Below, one piece after another: positions 63,298 through 64,000 of a DNA stretch of 64,000 bases. Every line of letters begins with the position of its first letter. The stretch's first letter is position 1. This DNA comes from Lepidodermella squamata (Eukaryota; Gastrotricha): NCBI GenBank assembly GCA_047495785.1, contig JBLDXI010000050.1, positions 310,001 through 374,000 on the forward strand, read 5' to 3'. The translations under genes and the position numbers were made by a program. The notes below the pieces were generated by a model that was given only the letters and a program-made list of their open reading frames with translations, ran no database searches and was not told the origin of the DNA.

Positions 63298-64000
63298 ATG
63301 GAAGAATTTGAAGCCAGAAACGCCTTTAATGACTTACTCGAGCAATCATGTGTGACGATCGAATATCGTAATTGTACTACAATCGATTCAAGATGGGGCC
63401 TTAGTCGCCATTCATGGGCAGTAACAGTAATGATCGACGAAGACCGAGAGGATAGACTACAAATCGGGGCAGGTAACAGTTCAACAAGTGAGACCCCATT
63501 AGAAATGGTAATTTTTAAAATTGAGAAAAGTTTGAGCGATATTTGCGAATATCTTAAGACTTATTTCGACCCTGAGAGCACAGTAAGGTTAACACTTTAC
63601 AACTCAGCTTTCGTGACACGTGGTGCACTTCGTTTGGGATATACAAAAGTACGCGAGCTTAGTCCCGATGCGATGATAGAATTGTTCGAGCATGTAATGC
63701 AAAGTCATTCAGTAGCTGAATTGAGTGAGGAGTTCAAACTGATCGTAGATTCAGTTGACTTGAAGAGACAGGAGGGGCGAGAGAGAAGATACCGCAACAA
63801 CCTCGAAGGAGGAAGTCCTCGAAAATTCGCCAAAGGATTTGAACAGTATGCACATTTTTTAAGTTCAAAGCCTGGGAAAATAGACATTTGCGGTAGCAAC
63901 AGCTTGTGCCTGCCTGAAGCTGTAATACTAGGTGTTGCCTTTCAGCAGCGGGCAGAGGACGCAGCTCCAACTCGTTACTCTCTTTTTACAAAGTCAAAAA
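63298..64000 (+). CDS. POLB: Protein-primed DNA polymerase B, N-terminal part (partial)
   Basis: Open from the ATG at 63298 to the window end, 234 codons without a stop. The segment LSPDAMIELFEHVMQS, then ELSEEFKLIVDSVD, and the later SNSLCLPEAVILG correspond to conserved blocks in the N-terminal region of Polinton/adintovirus PolB (the QS...F...I.V.V block and the xNxLCLPRAxxxA-type motif). Exonuclease and polymerase motifs lie beyond the window. Position near the far side of the element and protein length support it. A pyrimidine-poor TTTTAG at about 63279 could be an acceptor for a 5'-UTR intron. Confidence is moderate because no catalytic motif is visible. Confidence 0.7.
   Translation, partial: MEEFEARNAFNDLLEQSCVTIEYRNCTTIDSRWGLSRHSWAVTVMIDEDREDRLQIGAGNSSTSETPLEMVIFKIEKSLSDICEYLKTYFDPESTVRLTLYNSAFVTRGALRLGYTKVRELSPDAMIELFEHVMQSHSVAELSEEFKLIVDSVDLKRQEGRERRYRNNLEGGSPRKFAKGFEQYAHFLSSKPGKIDICGSNSLCLPEAVILGVAFQQRAEDAAPTRYSLFTKSK

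Overview
The window is animal nuclear DNA. Genes are split by very short GT-AG introns (about 50-60 nt, some 100-300 nt), TATA boxes and polyadenylation signals are of eukaryotic type, and the protein families are metazoan (two-pore K+ channel, class C GPCR, chymotrypsin-fold protease, PEP-synthase-like membrane protein). The dispersed elements are P, hAT, piggyBac, Mutator, non-LTR and Polinton types. The combination fits an invertebrate, most likely an ecdysozoan; the sequence alone does not fix the phylum.

Region 1 (1-10.5 kb) is a patchwork of local duplications. It holds two intact paralogous small secreted-protein genes and a third remnant, and a P-element-type transposase gene whose second exon is interrupted by a 168-bp hAT-type MITE with an 8-bp target duplication. 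Region 2 (10.5-33.5 kb) is the main host gene block: an intronless GABA-B-like receptor and a partial downstream copy of it; a Cys/Thr-rich secreted protein (paralogue at 41.5-42.4 kb); two tandem C-type-lectin-like single-pass membrane proteins; a trypsin-like protease with an odd activation site; a PEP-synthase-like protein ending after its ATP-binding domain; and a K2P potassium channel. Region 3 (33.5-50.7 kb) is transposon-rich: a decayed gene of unknown family, a Mutator-like relic, palindromic MITEs, a 5'-truncated non-LTR reverse transcriptase and a frameshifted piggyBac. Four small host genes, all of unknown function, are interspersed: the 41.5-kb paralogue, a 210-aa protein, a multi-pass membrane protein and a Pro-rich membrane protein.

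Region 4 (about 50.7 kb to the window end) is the left part of a Polinton/Maverick-type (adintovirus-like) element. Its order is dUTPase-fold/zinc-finger protein, chromodomain integrase, penton-like minor capsid protein, pX/pVI-like core protein, double-jelly-roll major capsid protein, adenain-like protease, A32-like packaging ATPase, two further proteins, dUTPase (reverse strand), a 116-bp tandem repeat, deoxynucleoside kinase, Pif1-like helicase with one in-frame stop, and the N-terminus of a protein-primed PolB. At least five of these genes need small spliceosomal introns (50-61 nt) to give intact proteins, although the genes are packed as tightly as in a virus. With integration, replication, nucleotide-supply and virion modules together, this is the most notable system in the window. 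Its right end lies outside.
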